A stretch of 64,000 nt of DNA from Ryuthela nishihirai (taxonomy: Eukaryota; Arthropoda; Arachnida; Araneae; Heptathelidae): the NCBI GenBank assembly GCA_038380435.1, contig JAWZYU010000669.1, positions 1 through 64,000 of the forward strand, in the 5' to 3' direction. The position numbers and the translations under genes were made by a program. The notes beneath the pieces were generated by a model. It was not told where the DNA came from and made no database searches. It saw only the letters and a list, made by a program, of their open reading frames with translations. Shown here one piece after another: positions 37,454 to 51,675 of the stretch; position 1 is the first letter of the stretch, and each line of letters begins with the position of its first letter.

Positions 37454-40400
37454 GGAGCTAGATGCCTCGAAAAATCACCCAAACCCACAGGCGCGTGTCA
37501 GAGCCAGACACCGGGAAAAAACCCCAAACCCACGGACGCGTAGCAACCAGGCGCCGGGGGAAACCTCCAAACCCACAGATGTGCGTCGGAGCCAGGCACC
37601 GGGGAAAACCCCCCAAACCCGCAGACGAGCGTTGGAGCCAGGCGCCGGAAAACCTCCCTAACCCACGAATGCGCTTCGGAGCCAGGCGCCGTGAAAACCC
37701 CCCACACCCGTGGACGCGCTTCGGAGCCCTTCACCAGGAAAAATAACCAAACCCACGGATGCACGTCGAAGCCAGGTGCCAGGAAAAACCTCCCAAACCC
37801 ATGGACGCACGTCGGAGCCAGGCACCGAGATAAACCTCCCAAACCTGCGGACGCGCGTCGGAGATAGGCGCCGGGAAAACCTCCCAATCCCACGGATGCA
37901 CGTTGGAGCCAGGCTCCGTGAAAACCCCCCCAAACCCGCGGACGCGCGTCAGTCAGGCACCACGAAAAAACCCAAAACCCGCAGACATGCGTCGGAGCTA
38001 GGCGCCTCGAAAAATCACCCAAACCCACAGGCGTGTGTCAGAGCCAGGCACCGGGAAAAACCCCTAAACCCACGGACGCGTAGCAACCAGGCGCCGGGGA
38101 AAACCTCCAAACCCACAGATGTGCGTCGGAGCCACGCACCGGGGAAAACCCCCCAAACCCGCAGACGAGCGTTGCAGCCAGGCGCCGGAAAACCTCCCTA
38201 ACCCACGAACGCGCTTCGGAGCGAGGCGCCGTGAAAACCCCCCAAACCCTTGGACGCACTTCGGAGCCCTTCACCAGGAAAACTAACCAAACCCACGGAT
38301 GCGCGTCGGAGCCAGGCGCCAGAAAAAACCCCAAAACCCACGGACACGCGTCGGAGCCAGGAGCCAGGAAAAACCTCCCAAACCCACGGACGCACGTCAG
38401 AGCCAGGCACCGGGATAAACCTCCCAAACCTGCGGACGCGCGTCAGAGATAGGCACCGGGAAAACCTCCCAAACCCACGGACGCACGTTGCAGCCATTCT
38501 CCGTGAAAAACCCCCCAAACCCGCAGACGCGCGTCAGTCAGGCACCACGAAAAAACTCAAAACCCGCAGACGCGCGTTGGAGCTAGGCACCTAGAAAAAA
38601 AACCCCAAACCCACAGGCTCATGTGAGAGCCAGGTACCGGGAAAAACCCCCAAACCCACGGACGCATCGCCGCCAGGCGCCGGGAAAAACCTCCAAACCC
38701 ACGGATGCGCGTCGTAGACAGGCGCCAGGAAAAACCCCCCCAAACCCACAGACGCGCGTTGGAGCCAGGTGCCGGGAAAACCTCCCAAACCCACGGACGC
38801 GCTTCGGAGCCAGGCGCCGTGAAAACCCCCAAACCCGTGGACGCGCTTCGGAGCCCGGCACCAGGAAAAGTAACCAAACCCACGGATGCGCGTCGGAGCC
38901 AGGCGCCAGAAAAAACCCCAAACCCCACGGACACGCGTCGGAGCCAGGAGCCAGGAAAAACCTCCCAAACCCACGGACGCACGTCAGAGCCAGGCACCGG
39001 GATAAACCTCCCAAACCTGCGGACGCGCGTCAGAGATAGGCACCGGGAAAACCTCCCAAACCCACGGACGCACGTTGCAGCCATTCTCCGTGAAAAACCC
39101 CCCAAACCCGCAGACGCGCGTCAGTCAGGCACCACGAAAAAACTCAAAACCCGCAGACGCGCGTTGGAGCTAGGCACCTAGAAAAAAAACCCCAAACCCA
39201 CAGGCTCATGTGAGAGCCAGGTACCGGGAAAAACCCCCAAACCCACGGACGCATCGCCGCCAGGCGCCGGGAAAAACCTCCAAACCCACGGATGCGCGTC
39301 GTAGACAGGCGCCAGGAAAAACCCCCCCAAACCCACAGACGCGCGTTGGAGCCAGGTGCCGGGAAAACCTCCCAAACCCACGGACGCGCTTCGGAGCCAG
39401 GCGCCGTGAAAACCCCCAAACCCGTGGACGCGCTTCGGAGCCCGGCACCAGGAAAAGTAACCAAACCCACGGATGCGCGTCGGAGCCAGGCGCCAGAAAA
39501 AACCCCAAACCCCACGGACACGCGTCGGAGCCAGGAGCCAGGAAAAACCTCCCAAACCCACGGACGCACGTCAGAGCCAGGCACCGGGATAAACCTCCCA
39601 AACCTGCGGACGCGCGTCAGAGATAGGCACCGGGAAAACCTCCCAAACCCACGGACGCACGTTGCAGCCATTCTCCGTGAAAAACCCCCCAAACCCGCAG
39701 ACGCGCGTCAGTCAGGCACCACGAAAAAACTCAAAACCCGCAGACGCGCGTTGGAGCTAGGCACCTAGAAAAAAAACCCCAAACCCACAGGCTCATGTGA
39801 GAGCCAGGTACCGGGAAAAACCCCCAAACCCACGGACGCATCGCCGCCAGGCGCCGGGAAAAACCTCCAAACCCACGGATGCGCGTCGTAGACAGGCGCC
39901 AGGAAAAACCCCCCCAAACCCACAGACGCGCGTTGGAGCCAGGTGCCGGGAAAACCTCCCAAACCCACGGACGCGCTTCGGAGCCAGGCGCCGTGAAAAC
40001 CCCCAAACCCGTGGACGCGCTTCGGAGCCCGGCACCAGGAAAAGTAACCAAACCCACGGATGCGCGTCGGAGCCAGGCGCCAGAAAAAACCCCAAACCCC
40101 ACGGACACGCGTCGGAGCCAGGAGCCAGGAAAAACCTCCCAAACCCACGGACGCACGTCAGAGCCAGGCACCGGGATAAACCTCCCAAACCTGCGGACGC
40201 GCGTCAGAGATAGGCACCGGGAAAACCTCCCAAACCCACGGACGCACGTTGCAGCCATTCTCCGTGAAAAACCCCCCAAACCCGCAGACGCGCGTCAGTC
40301 AGGCACCACGAAAAAACTCAAAACCCGCAGACGCGCGTTGGAGCTAGGCACCTAGAAAAAAAACCCCAAACCCACAGGCTCATGTGAGAGCCAGGTACCG

Positions 40401-42951
40401 GGAAAAACCCCCAAACCCACGGACGCATCGCCGCCAGGCGCCGGGAAAAACCTCCAAACCCACGGATGCGCGTCGTAGACAGGCGCCAGGAAAAACCCCC
40501 CCAAACCCACAGACGCGCGTTGGAGCCAGGTGCCGGGAAAACCTCCCAAACCCACGGACGCGCTTCGGAGCCAGGCGCCGTGAAAACCCCCAAACCCGTG
40601 GACGCGCTTCGGAGCCCGGCACCAGGAAAAGTAACCAAACCCACGGATGCGCGTCGGAGCCAGGCGCCAGAAAAAACCCCAAACCCCACGGACACGCGTC
40701 GGAGCCAGGAGCCAGGAAAAACCTCCCAAACCCACGGACGCACGTCAGAGCCAGGCACCGGGATAAACCTCCCAAACCTGCGGACGCGCGTCAGAGATAG
40801 GCACCGGGAAAACCTCCCAAACCCACGGACGCACGTTGCAGCCATTCTCCGTGAAAAACCCCCCAAACCCGCAGACGCGCGTCAGTCAGGCACCACGAAA
40901 AAACTCAAAACCCGCAGACGCGCGTTGGAGCTAGGCACCTAGAAAAAAAACCCCAAACCCACAGGCTCATGTGAGAGCCAGGTACCGGGAAAAACCCCCA
41001 AACCCACGGACGCATCGCCGCCAGGCGCCGGGAAAAACCTCCAAACCCACGGATGCGCGTCGTAGACAGGCGCCAGGAAAAACCCCCCCAAACCCACAGA
41101 CGCGCGTTGGAGCCAGGTGCCGGGAAAACCTCCCAAACCCACGGACGCGCTTCGGAGCCAGGCGCCGTGAAAACCCCCAAACCCGTGGACGCGCTTCGGA
41201 GCCCGGCACCAGGAAAAGTAACCAAACCCACGGATGCGCGTCGGAGCCAGGCGCCAGAAAAAACCCCAAACCCCACGGACACGCGTCGGAGCCAGGAGCC
41301 AGGAAAAACCTCCCAAACCCACGGACGCACGTCAGAGCCAGGCACCGGGATAAACCTCCCAAACCTGCGGACGCGCGTCAGAGATAGGCACCGGGAAAAC
41401 CTCCCAAACCCACGGACGCACGTTGCAGCCATTCTCCGTGAAAAACCCCCCAAACCCGCAGACGCGCGTCAGTCAGGCACCACGAAAAAACTCAAAACCC
41501 GCAGACGCGCGTTGGAGCTAGGCACCTAGAAAAAAAACCCCAAACCCACAGGCTCATGTGAGAGCCAGGTACCGGGAAAAACCCCCAAACCCACGGACGC
41601 ATCGCCGCCAGGCGCCGGGAAAAACCTCCAAACCCACGGATGCGCGTCGTAGACAGGCGCCAGGAAAAACCCCCCCAAACCCACAGACGCGCGTTGGAGC
41701 CAGGTGCCGGGAAAACCTCCCAAACCCACGGACGCGCTTCGGAGCCAGGCGCCGTGAAAACCCCCAAACCCGTGGACGCGCTTCGGAGCCCGGCACCAGG
41801 AAAAGTAACCAAACCCACGGATGCGCGTCGGAGCCAGGCGCCAGAAAAAACCCCAAACCCCACGGACACGCGTCGGAGCCAGGAGCCAGGAAAAACCTCC
41901 CAAACCCACGGACGCACGTCAGAGCCAGGCACCGGGATAAACCTCCCAAACCTGCGGACGCGCGTCAGAGATAGGCACCGGGAAAACCTCCCAAACCCAC
42001 GGACGCACGTTGCAGCCATTCTCCGTGAAAAACCCCCCAAACCCGCAGACGCGCGTCAGTCAGGCACCACGAAAAAACTCAAAACCCGCAGACGCGCGTT
42101 GGAGCTAGGCACCTAGAAAAAAAACCCCAAACCCACAGGCTCATGTGAGAGCCAGGTACCGGGAAAAACCCCCAAACCCACGGACGCATCGCCGCCAGGC
42201 GCCGGGAAAAACCTCCAAACCCACGGATGCGCGTCGTAGCCAGGCGCCAGGAAAAACCCCCCAAACCCACAGACGCGCTTCGGAGCCAGGCGCCGTGAAA
42301 ACCCCCAAACCCGTGGACGCGCTTCGGAGCCCTTCACCAGGAAAAATAACCAAACCCACGGATGCGTGTCTGAGCCAGGCGCCAGAAAAAACCCAAAACC
42401 CACGGACACGCGTCGGTGCCAGGCTCCGTGAAAACCCTCCCAAACCCGCGGACGCGCGTCAGTCAGGCACCACAAAAAAACCCAAAACCCGCAGACACGC
42501 GTCGGAGCTAGGTGCCTCGAAAAATCACCCAAACCCACAGGCGCGTGTCAGAGCCAGGCACCGGGAAAAATCCCCAAACCCACGGACGCGTAGCAACCAG
42601 GCACCGGGGAAAACCTCAAAACCCACAGATGTGCGTCGGAGCCAGGCACCGGGGAAAACCCCCCAAACCCGCAGATGAGCGTTGGAGCCAGGCGCCGGAA
42701 AACCTCCCTAACCCACGAACGCACTTCGGAGCCAGGCGCCGTGAAAACCCCCCAAACCCGTGGACGCGCTTCGGAGCCCTTCACCAGGAAAAATAACCAA
42801 ACCCACGGATGCGCGTCTGAGCCAGGCGCCAGAAAAAAAACCAAAACCCACGGACACGCGTCGGAGCCAGGCTCCGTGAAAACCCCCCCAAACCGGCGGA
42901 CGCGCGTCAGTCAGGCACCACGAAAAAACCCAAAACCCGCAGACACGCGTC
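37454..42951 (+). repeat. Higher-order copy 15: A-B-C6-D-F (5498 bp)
   Basis: A 37454-37993, B 37994-38578, six C modules at 38579, 39166, 39753, 40340, 40927 and 41514, D 42101-42503, F 42504-42951. This is the longest copy in the window: 1976 + 6 x 587. Confidence 0.95.
38579..42100 (+). repeat. Tandem run of six C modules
   Basis: Six successive 587-bp units with no difference noticed between them. It is the largest C expansion in the window. Confidence 0.94.
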
Positions 42952-44927
42952 GGAGCTAGATGCCTCGAAAAATCACCCAAACCCACAGGCGCGTGTCAGA
43001 GCCAGACACCGGGAAAAAACCCCAAACCCACGGACGCGTAGCAACCAGGCGCCGGGGGAAACCTCCAAACCCACAGATGTGCGTCGGAGCCAGGCACCGG
43101 GGAAAACCCCCCAAACCCGCAGACGAGCGTTGGAGCCAGGCGCCGGAAAACCTCCCTAACCCACGAATGCGCTTCGGAGCCAGGCGCCGTGAAAACCCCC
43201 CACACCCGTGGACGCGCTTCGGAGCCCTTCACCAGGAAAAATAACCAAACCCACGGATGCACGTCGAAGCCAGGTGCCAGGAAAAACCTCCCAAACCCAT
43301 GGACGCACGTCGGAGCCAGGCACCGAGATAAACCTCCCAAACCTGCGGACGCGCGTCGGAGATAGGCGCCGGGAAAACCTCCCAATCCCACGGATGCACG
43401 TTGGAGCCAGGCTCCGTGAAAACCCCCCCAAACCCGCGGACGCGCGTCAGTCAGGCACCACGAAAAAACCCAAAACCCGCAGACATGCGTCGGAGCTAGG
43501 CGCCTCGAAAAATCACCCAAACCCACAGGCGTGTGTCAGAGCCAGGCACCGGGAAAAACCCCTAAACCCACGGACGCGTAGCAACCAGGCGCCGGGGAAA
43601 ACCTCCAAACCCACAGATGTGCGTCGGAGCCACGCACCGGGGAAAACCCCCCAAACCCGCAGACGAGCGTTGCAGCCAGGCGCCGGAAAACCTCCCTAAC
43701 CCACGAACGCGCTTCGGAGCGAGGCGCCGTGAAAACCCCCCAAACCCTTGGACGCACTTCGGAGCCCTTCACCAGGAAAACTAACCAAACCCACGGATGC
43801 GCGTCGGAGCCAGGCGCCAGAAAAAACCCCAAAACCCACGGACACGCGTCGGAGCCAGGAGCCAGGAAAAACCTCCCAAACCCACGGACGCACGTCAGAG
43901 CCAGGCACCGGGATAAACCTCCCAAACCTGCGGACGCGCGTCAGAGATAGGCACCGGGAAAACCTCCCAAACCCACGGACGCACGTTGCAGCCATTCTCC
44001 GTGAAAAACCCCCCAAACCCGCAGACGCGCGTCAGTCAGGCACCACGAAAAAACTCAAAACCCGCAGACGCGCGTTGGAGCTAGGCACCTAGAAAAAAAA
44101 CCCCAAACCCACAGGCTCATGTGAGAGCCAGGTACCGGGAAAAACCCCCAAACCCACGGACGCATCGCCGCCAGGCGCCGGGAAAAACCTCCAAACCCAC
44201 GGATGCGCGTCGTAGCCAGGCGCCAGGAAAAACCCCCCAAACCCACAGACGCGCTTCGGAGCCAGGCGCCGTGAAAACCCCCAAACCCGTGGACGCGCTT
44301 CGGAGCCCTTCACCAGGAAAAATAACCAAACCCACGGATGCGTGTCTGAGCCAGGCGCCAGAAAAAACCCAAAACCCACGGACACGCGTCGGTGCCAGGC
44401 TCCGTGAAAACCCTCCCAAACCCGCGGACGCGCGTCAGTCAGGCACCACAAAAAAACCCAAAACCCGCAGACACGCGTCGGAGCTAGGTGCCTCGAAAAA
44501 TCACCCAAACCCACAGGCGCGTGTCAGAGCCAGGCACCGGGAAAAATCCCCAAACCCACGGACGCGTAGCAACCAGGCACCGGGGAAAACCTCAAAACCC
44601 ACAGATGTGCGTCGGAGCCAGGCACCGGGGAAAACCCCCCAAACCCGCAGATGAGCGTTGGAGCCAGGCGCCGGAAAACCTCCCTAACCCACGAACGCAC
44701 TTCGGAGCCAGGCGCCGTGAAAACCCCCCAAACCCGTGGACGCGCTTCGGAGCCCTTCACCAGGAAAAATAACCAAACCCACGGATGCGCGTCTGAGCCA
44801 GGCGCCAGAAAAAAAACCAAAACCCACGGACACGCGTCGGAGCCAGGCTCCGTGAAAACCCCCCCAAACCGGCGGACGCGCGTCAGTCAGGCACCACGAA
44901 AAAACCCAAAACCCGCAGACACGCGTC
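42952..44927 (+). repeat. Higher-order copy 16: backbone A-B-D-F (1976 bp)
   Basis: A 42952-43491, B 43492-44076, D 44077-44479, F 44480-44927. Confidence 0.95.
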
Positions 44928-45512
44928 GGAGCTAGATGCCTCGAAAAATCACCCAAACCCACAGGCGCGTGTCAGAGCCAGACACCGGGAAAAAACCCCA
45001 AACCCACGGACGCGTAGCAACCAGGCGCCGGGGAAAACCTCCAAACCCACAGATGTGCGTCGGAGCCACGCACCGGGGAAAACCCCCCAAACCCGCAGAC
45101 GAGCGTTGCAGCCAGGCGCCGGAAAACCTCCCTAACCCACGAACGCGCTTCGGAGCGAGGCGCCGTGAAAACCCCCCAAACCCTTGGACGCACTTCGGAG
45201 CCCTTCACCAGGAAAACTAACCAAACCCACGGATGCGCGTCGGAGCCAGGCGCCAGAAAAAACCCCAAAACCCACGGACACGCGTCGGAGCCAGGAGCCA
45301 GGAAAAACCTCCCAAACCCACGGACGCACGTCAGAGCCAGGCACCGGGATAAACCTCCCAAACCTGCGGACGCGCGTCAGAGATAGGCACCGGGAAAACC
45401 TCCCAAACCCACGGACGCACGTTGCAGCCATTCTCCGTGAAAAACCCCCCAAACCCGCAGACGCGCGTCAGTCAGGCACCACGAAAAAACTCAAAACCCG
45501 CAGACGCGCGTT
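44928..45512 (+). repeat. AB fusion module, type II (585 bp)
   Basis: A-type sequence is seen only at the start (CCAGACACCGGG and AAAAAACCCC, to about 45000). From GCCGGGGAAAACC (about 45028-45040) it is B-type, including GAGCCACGCACC and GTTGCAGCC. The switch lies between about 45000 and 45035, some 220 bp earlier in the module than in the type I fusion at 12832. The same form recurs at 56215 and 62376. Confidence 0.9.
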
Positions 45513-48401
45513 GGAGCTAGGCACCTAGAAAAAAAACCCCAAACCCACAGGCTCATGTGAGAGCCAGGTACCGGGAAAAACCCCCAAACCCACGGACGCA
45601 TCGCCGCCAGGCGCCGGGAAAAACCTCCAAACCCACGGATGCGCGTCGTAGACAGGCGCCAGGAAAAACCCCCCCAAACCCACAGACGCGCGTTGGAGCC
45701 AGGTGCCGGGAAAACCTCCCAAACCCACGGACGCGCTTCGGAGCCAGGCGCCGTGAAAACCCCCAAACCCGTGGACGCGCTTCGGAGCCCGGCACCAGGA
45801 AAAGTAACCAAACCCACGGATGCGCGTCGGAGCCAGGCGCCAGAAAAAACCCCAAACCCCACGGACACGCGTCGGAGCCAGGAGCCAGGAAAAACCTCCC
45901 AAACCCACGGACGCACGTCAGAGCCAGGCACCGGGATAAACCTCCCAAACCTGCGGACGCGCGTCAGAGATAGGCACCGGGAAAACCTCCCAAACCCACG
46001 GACGCACGTTGCAGCCATTCTCCGTGAAAAACCCCCCAAACCCGCAGACGCGCGTCAGTCAGGCACCACGAAAAAACTCAAAACCCGCAGACGCGCGTTG
46101 GAGCTAGGCACCTAGAAAAAAAACCCCAAACCCACAGGCTCATGTGAGAGCCAGGTACCGGGAAAAACCCCCAAACCCACGGACGCATCGCCGCCAGGCG
46201 CCGGGAAAAACCTCCAAACCCACGGATGCGCGTCGTAGACAGGCGCCAGGAAAAACCCCCCCAAACCCACAGACGCGCGTTGGAGCCAGGTGCCGGGAAA
46301 ACCTCCCAAACCCACGGACGCGCTTCGGAGCCAGGCGCCGTGAAAACCCCCAAACCCGTGGACGCGCTTCGGAGCCCGGCACCAGGAAAAGTAACCAAAC
46401 CCACGGATGCGCGTCGGAGCCAGGCGCCAGAAAAAACCCCAAACCCCACGGACACGCGTCGGAGCCAGGAGCCAGGAAAAACCTCCCAAACCCACGGACG
46501 CACGTCAGAGCCAGGCACCGGGATAAACCTCCCAAACCTGCGGACGCGCGTCAGAGATAGGCACCGGGAAAACCTCCCAAACCCACGGACGCACGTTGCA
46601 GCCATTCTCCGTGAAAAACCCCCCAAACCCGCAGACGCGCGTCAGTCAGGCACCACGAAAAAACTCAAAACCCGCAGACGCGCGTTGGAGCTAGGCACCT
46701 AGAAAAAAAACCCCAAACCCACAGGCTCATGTGAGAGCCAGGTACCGGGAAAAACCCCCAAACCCACGGACGCATCGCCGCCAGGCGCCGGGAAAAACCT
46801 CCAAACCCACGGATGCGCGTCGTAGACAGGCGCCAGGAAAAACCCCCCCAAACCCACAGACGCGCGTTGGAGCCAGGTGCCGGGAAAACCTCCCAAACCC
46901 ACGGACGCGCTTCGGAGCCAGGCGCCGTGAAAACCCCCAAACCCGTGGACGCGCTTCGGAGCCCGGCACCAGGAAAAGTAACCAAACCCACGGATGCGCG
47001 TCGGAGCCAGGCGCCAGAAAAAACCCCAAACCCCACGGACACGCGTCGGAGCCAGGAGCCAGGAAAAACCTCCCAAACCCACGGACGCACGTCAGAGCCA
47101 GGCACCGGGATAAACCTCCCAAACCTGCGGACGCGCGTCAGAGATAGGCACCGGGAAAACCTCCCAAACCCACGGACGCACGTTGCAGCCATTCTCCGTG
47201 AAAAACCCCCCAAACCCGCAGACGCGCGTCAGTCAGGCACCACGAAAAAACTCAAAACCCGCAGACGCGCGTTGGAGCTAGGCACCTAGAAAAAAAACCC
47301 CAAACCCACAGGCTCATGTGAGAGCCAGGTACCGGGAAAAACCCCCAAACCCACGGACGCATCGCCGCCAGGCGCCGGGAAAAACCTCCAAACCCACGGA
47401 TGCGCGTCGTAGACAGGCGCCAGGAAAAACCCCCCCAAACCCACAGACGCGCGTTGGAGCCAGGTGCCGGGAAAACCTCCCAAACCCACGGACGCGCTTC
47501 GGAGCCAGGCGCCGTGAAAACCCCCAAACCCGTGGACGCGCTTCGGAGCCCGGCACCAGGAAAAGTAACCAAACCCACGGATGCGCGTCGGAGCCAGGCG
47601 CCAGAAAAAACCCCAAACCCCACGGACACGCGTCGGAGCCAGGAGCCAGGAAAAACCTCCCAAACCCACGGACGCACGTCAGAGCCAGGCACCGGGATAA
47701 ACCTCCCAAACCTGCGGACGCGCGTCAGAGATAGGCACCGGGAAAACCTCCCAAACCCACGGACGCACGTTGCAGCCATTCTCCGTGAAAAACCCCCCAA
47801 ACCCGCAGACGCGCGTCAGTCAGGCACCACGAAAAAACTCAAAACCCGCAGACGCGCGTTGGAGCTAGGCACCTAGAAAAAAAACCCCAAACCCACAGGC
47901 TCATGTGAGAGCCAGGTACCGGGAAAAACCCCCAAACCCACGGACGCATCGCCGCCAGGCGCCGGGAAAAACCTCCAAACCCACGGATGCGCGTCGTAGC
48001 CAGGCGCCAGGAAAAACCCCCCAAACCCACAGACGCGCTTCGGAGCCAGGCGCCGTGAAAACCCCCAAACCCGTGGACGCGCTTCGGAGCCCGGCACCAG
48101 GAAAAGTAACCAAACCCACGGATGCGCGTCGGAGCCAGGCGCCAGAAAAAACCCCAAAACCCACGGACACGCGTCGGAGCCAGGAGCCAGGAAAAACCTC
48201 CCAAACCCACGGACGCACGTCAGAGCCAGGCACCGGGATAAACCTCCCAAACCTGCGGACGCGCGTCAGAGATAGGCACCGGGAAAACCTCCCAAACCCA
48301 CGGACGCACGTTGCAGCCATTCTCCGTGAAAAACCCCCCAAACCCGCAGACGCGCGTCAGTCAGGCACCACGAAAAAACTCAAAACCCGCAGACGCGCGT
48401 T
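45513..48401 (+). repeat. Tandem run of four C modules plus one C*
   Basis: C units at 45513-46099, 46100-46686, 46687-47273 and 47274-47860, followed by C* 47861-48401. C* lacks the additional monomer and carries the six-C run and AACCCCAAAACCCACGG. Confidence 0.93.
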
Positions 48402-49699
48402 GGAGCTAGGCACCTAGAAAAAAAACCCCAAACCCACAGGCTCATGTGAGAGCCAGGTACCGGGAAAAACCCCCAAACCCACGGACGCATCGCCGCCAGG
48501 CGCCGGGAAAAACCTCCAAACCCACGGATGCGCGTCGTAGCCAGGCGCCAGGAAAAACCCCCCAAACCCACAGACGCGCTTCGGAGCCAGGCGCCGTGAA
48601 AACCCCCAAACCCGTGGACGCGCTTCGGAGCCCTTCACCAGGAAAAATAACCAAACCCACGGATGCGTGTCTGAGCCAGGCGCCAGAAAAAACCCAAAAC
48701 CCACGGACACGCGTCGGTGCCAGGCTCCGTGAAAACCCTCCCAAACCCGCGGACGCGCGTCAGTCAGGCACCACAAAAAAACCCAAAACCCGCAGACACG
48801 CGTCGGAGCTAGGTGCCTCGAAAAATCACCCAAACCCACAGGCGCGTGTCAGAGCCAGGCACCGGGAAAAATCCCCAAACCCACGGACGCGTAGCAACCA
48901 GGCACCGGGGAAAACCTCAAAACCCACAGATGTGCGTCGGAGCCAGGCACCGGGGAAAACCCCCCAAACCCGCAGATGAGCGTTGGAGCCAGGCGCCGGA
49001 AAACCTCCCTAACCCACGAACGCACTTCGGAGCCAGGCGCCGTGAAAACCCCCCAAACCCGTGGACGCGCTTCGGAGCCCTTCACCAGGAAAAATAACCA
49101 AACCCACGGATGCGTGTCTGAGCCAGGCGCCAGAAAAAACCCAAAACCCACGGACACGCGTCGGTGCCAGGCTCCGTGAAAACCCTCCCAAACCCGCGGA
49201 CGCGCGTCAGTCAGGCACCACAAAAAAACCCAAAACCCGCAGACACGCGTCGGAGCTAGGTGCCTCGAAAAATCACCCAAACCCACAGGCGCGTGTCAGA
49301 GCCAGGCACCGGGAAAAATCCCCAAACCCACGGACGCGTAGCAACCAGGCACCGGGGAAAACCTCAAAACCCACAGATGTGCGTCGGAGCCAGGCACCGG
49401 GGAAAACCCCCCAAACCCGCAGATGAGCGTTGGAGCCAGGCGCCGGAAAACCTCCCTAACCCACGAACGCACTTCGGAGCCAGGCGCCGTGAAAACCCCC
49501 CAAACCCGTGGACGCGCTTCGGAGCCCTTCACCAGGAAAAATAACCAAACCCACGGATGCGCGTCTGAGCCAGGCGCCAGAAAAAAAACCAAAACCCACG
49601 GACACGCGTCGGAGCCAGGCTCCGTGAAAACCCCCCCAAACCGGCGGACGCGCGTCAGTCAGGCACCACGAAAAAACCCAAAACCCGCAGACACGCGTC

Positions 49700-51675
49700 G
49701 GAGCTAGATGCCTCGAAAAATCACCCAAACCCACAGGCGCGTGTCAGAGCCAGACACCGGGAAAAAACCCCAAACCCACGGACGCGTAGCAACCAGGCGC
49801 CGGGGGAAACCTCCAAACCCACAGATGTGCGTCGGAGCCAGGCACCGGGGAAAACCCCCCAAACCCGCAGACGAGCGTTGGAGCCAGGCGCCGGAAAACC
49901 TCCCTAACCCACGAATGCGCTTCGGAGCCAGGCGCCGTGAAAACCCCCCACACCCGTGGACGCGCTTCGGAGCCCTTCACCAGGAAAAATAACCAAACCC
50001 ACGGATGCACGTCGAAGCCAGGTGCCAGGAAAAACCTCCCAAACCCATGGACGCACGTCGGAGCCAGGCACCGAGATAAACCTCCCAAACCTGCGGACGC
50101 GCGTCGGAGATAGGCGCCGGGAAAACCTCCCAATCCCACGGATGCACGTTGGAGCCAGGCTCCGTGAAAACCCCCCCAAACCCGCGGACGCGCGTCAGTC
50201 AGGCACCACGAAAAAACCCAAAACCCGCAGACATGCGTCGGAGCTAGGCGCCTCGAAAAATCACCCAAACCCACAGGCGTGTGTCAGAGCCAGGCACCGG
50301 GAAAAACCCCTAAACCCACGGACGCGTAGCAACCAGGCGCCGGGGAAAACCTCCAAACCCACAGATGTGCGTCGGAGCCACGCACCGGGGAAAACCCCCC
50401 AAACCCGCAGACGAGCGTTGCAGCCAGGCGCCGGAAAACCTCCCTAACCCACGAACGCGCTTCGGAGCGAGGCGCCGTGAAAACCCCCCAAACCCTTGGA
50501 CGCACTTCGGAGCCCTTCACCAGGAAAACTAACCAAACCCACGGATGCGCGTCGGAGCCAGGCGCCAGAAAAAACCCCAAAACCCACGGACACGCGTCGG
50601 AGCCAGGAGCCAGGAAAAACCTCCCAAACCCACGGACGCACGTCAGAGCCAGGCACCGGGATAAACCTCCCAAACCTGCGGACGCGCGTCAGAGATAGGC
50701 ACCGGGAAAACCTCCCAAACCCACGGACGCACGTTGCAGCCATTCTCCGTGAAAAACCCCCCAAACCCGCAGACGCGCGTCAGTCAGGCACCACGAAAAA
50801 ACTCAAAACCCGCAGACGCGCGTTGGAGCTAGGCACCTAGAAAAAAAACCCCAAACCCACAGGCTCATGTGAGAGCCAGGTACCGGGAAAAACCCCCAAA
50901 CCCACGGACGCATCGCCGCCAGGCGCCGGGAAAAACCTCCAAACCCACGGATGCGCGTCGTAGCCAGGCGCCAGGAAAAACCCCCCAAACCCACAGACGC
51001 GCTTCGGAGCCAGGCGCCGTGAAAACCCCCAAACCCGTGGACGCGCTTCGGAGCCCTTCACCAGGAAAAATAACCAAACCCACGGATGCGTGTCTGAGCC
51101 AGGCGCCAGAAAAAACCCAAAACCCACGGACACGCGTCGGTGCCAGGCTCCGTGAAAACCCTCCCAAACCCGCGGACGCGCGTCAGTCAGGCACCACAAA
51201 AAAACCCAAAACCCGCAGACACGCGTCGGAGCTAGGTGCCTCGAAAAATCACCCAAACCCACAGGCGCGTGTCAGAGCCAGGCACCGGGAAAAATCCCCA
51301 AACCCACGGACGCGTAGCAACCAGGCACCGGGGAAAACCTCAAAACCCACAGATGTGCGTCGGAGCCAGGCACCGGGGAAAACCCCCCAAACCCGCAGAT
51401 GAGCGTTGGAGCCAGGCGCCGGAAAACCTCCCTAACCCACGAACGCACTTCGGAGCCAGGCGCCGTGAAAACCCCCCAAACCCGTGGACGCGCTTCGGAG
51501 CCCTTCACCAGGAAAAATAACCAAACCCACGGATGCGCGTCTGAGCCAGGCGCCAGAAAAAAAACCAAAACCCACGGACACGCGTCGGAGCCAGGCTCCG
51601 TGAAAACCCCCCCAAACCGGCGGACGCGCGTCAGTCAGGCACCACGAAAAAACCCAAAACCCGCAGACACGCGTC
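49700..51675 (+). repeat. Higher-order copy 18: backbone A-B-D-F (1976 bp)
   Basis: A 49700-50239, B 50240-50824, D 50825-51227, F 51228-51675. Confidence 0.95.

Larger units (their letters stand above)
44928..49699 (+). repeat. Higher-order copy 17: AB-C4-C*-D-E-F (4772 bp)
   Basis: AB 44928-45512, C at 45513, 46100, 46687 and 47274, C* 47861-48401, D 48402-48804, E 48805-49251, F 49252-49699. It combines all three hybrid module types with a C expansion. Confidence 0.95.

Noticed and set aside
45160..45215. Bacterial or phage promoter, terminator or origin-type iterons
   Set aside because: There are no -35/-10 pairs, no GC stem followed by a T run, and the repeat fills the entire window with no adjoining replication gene.
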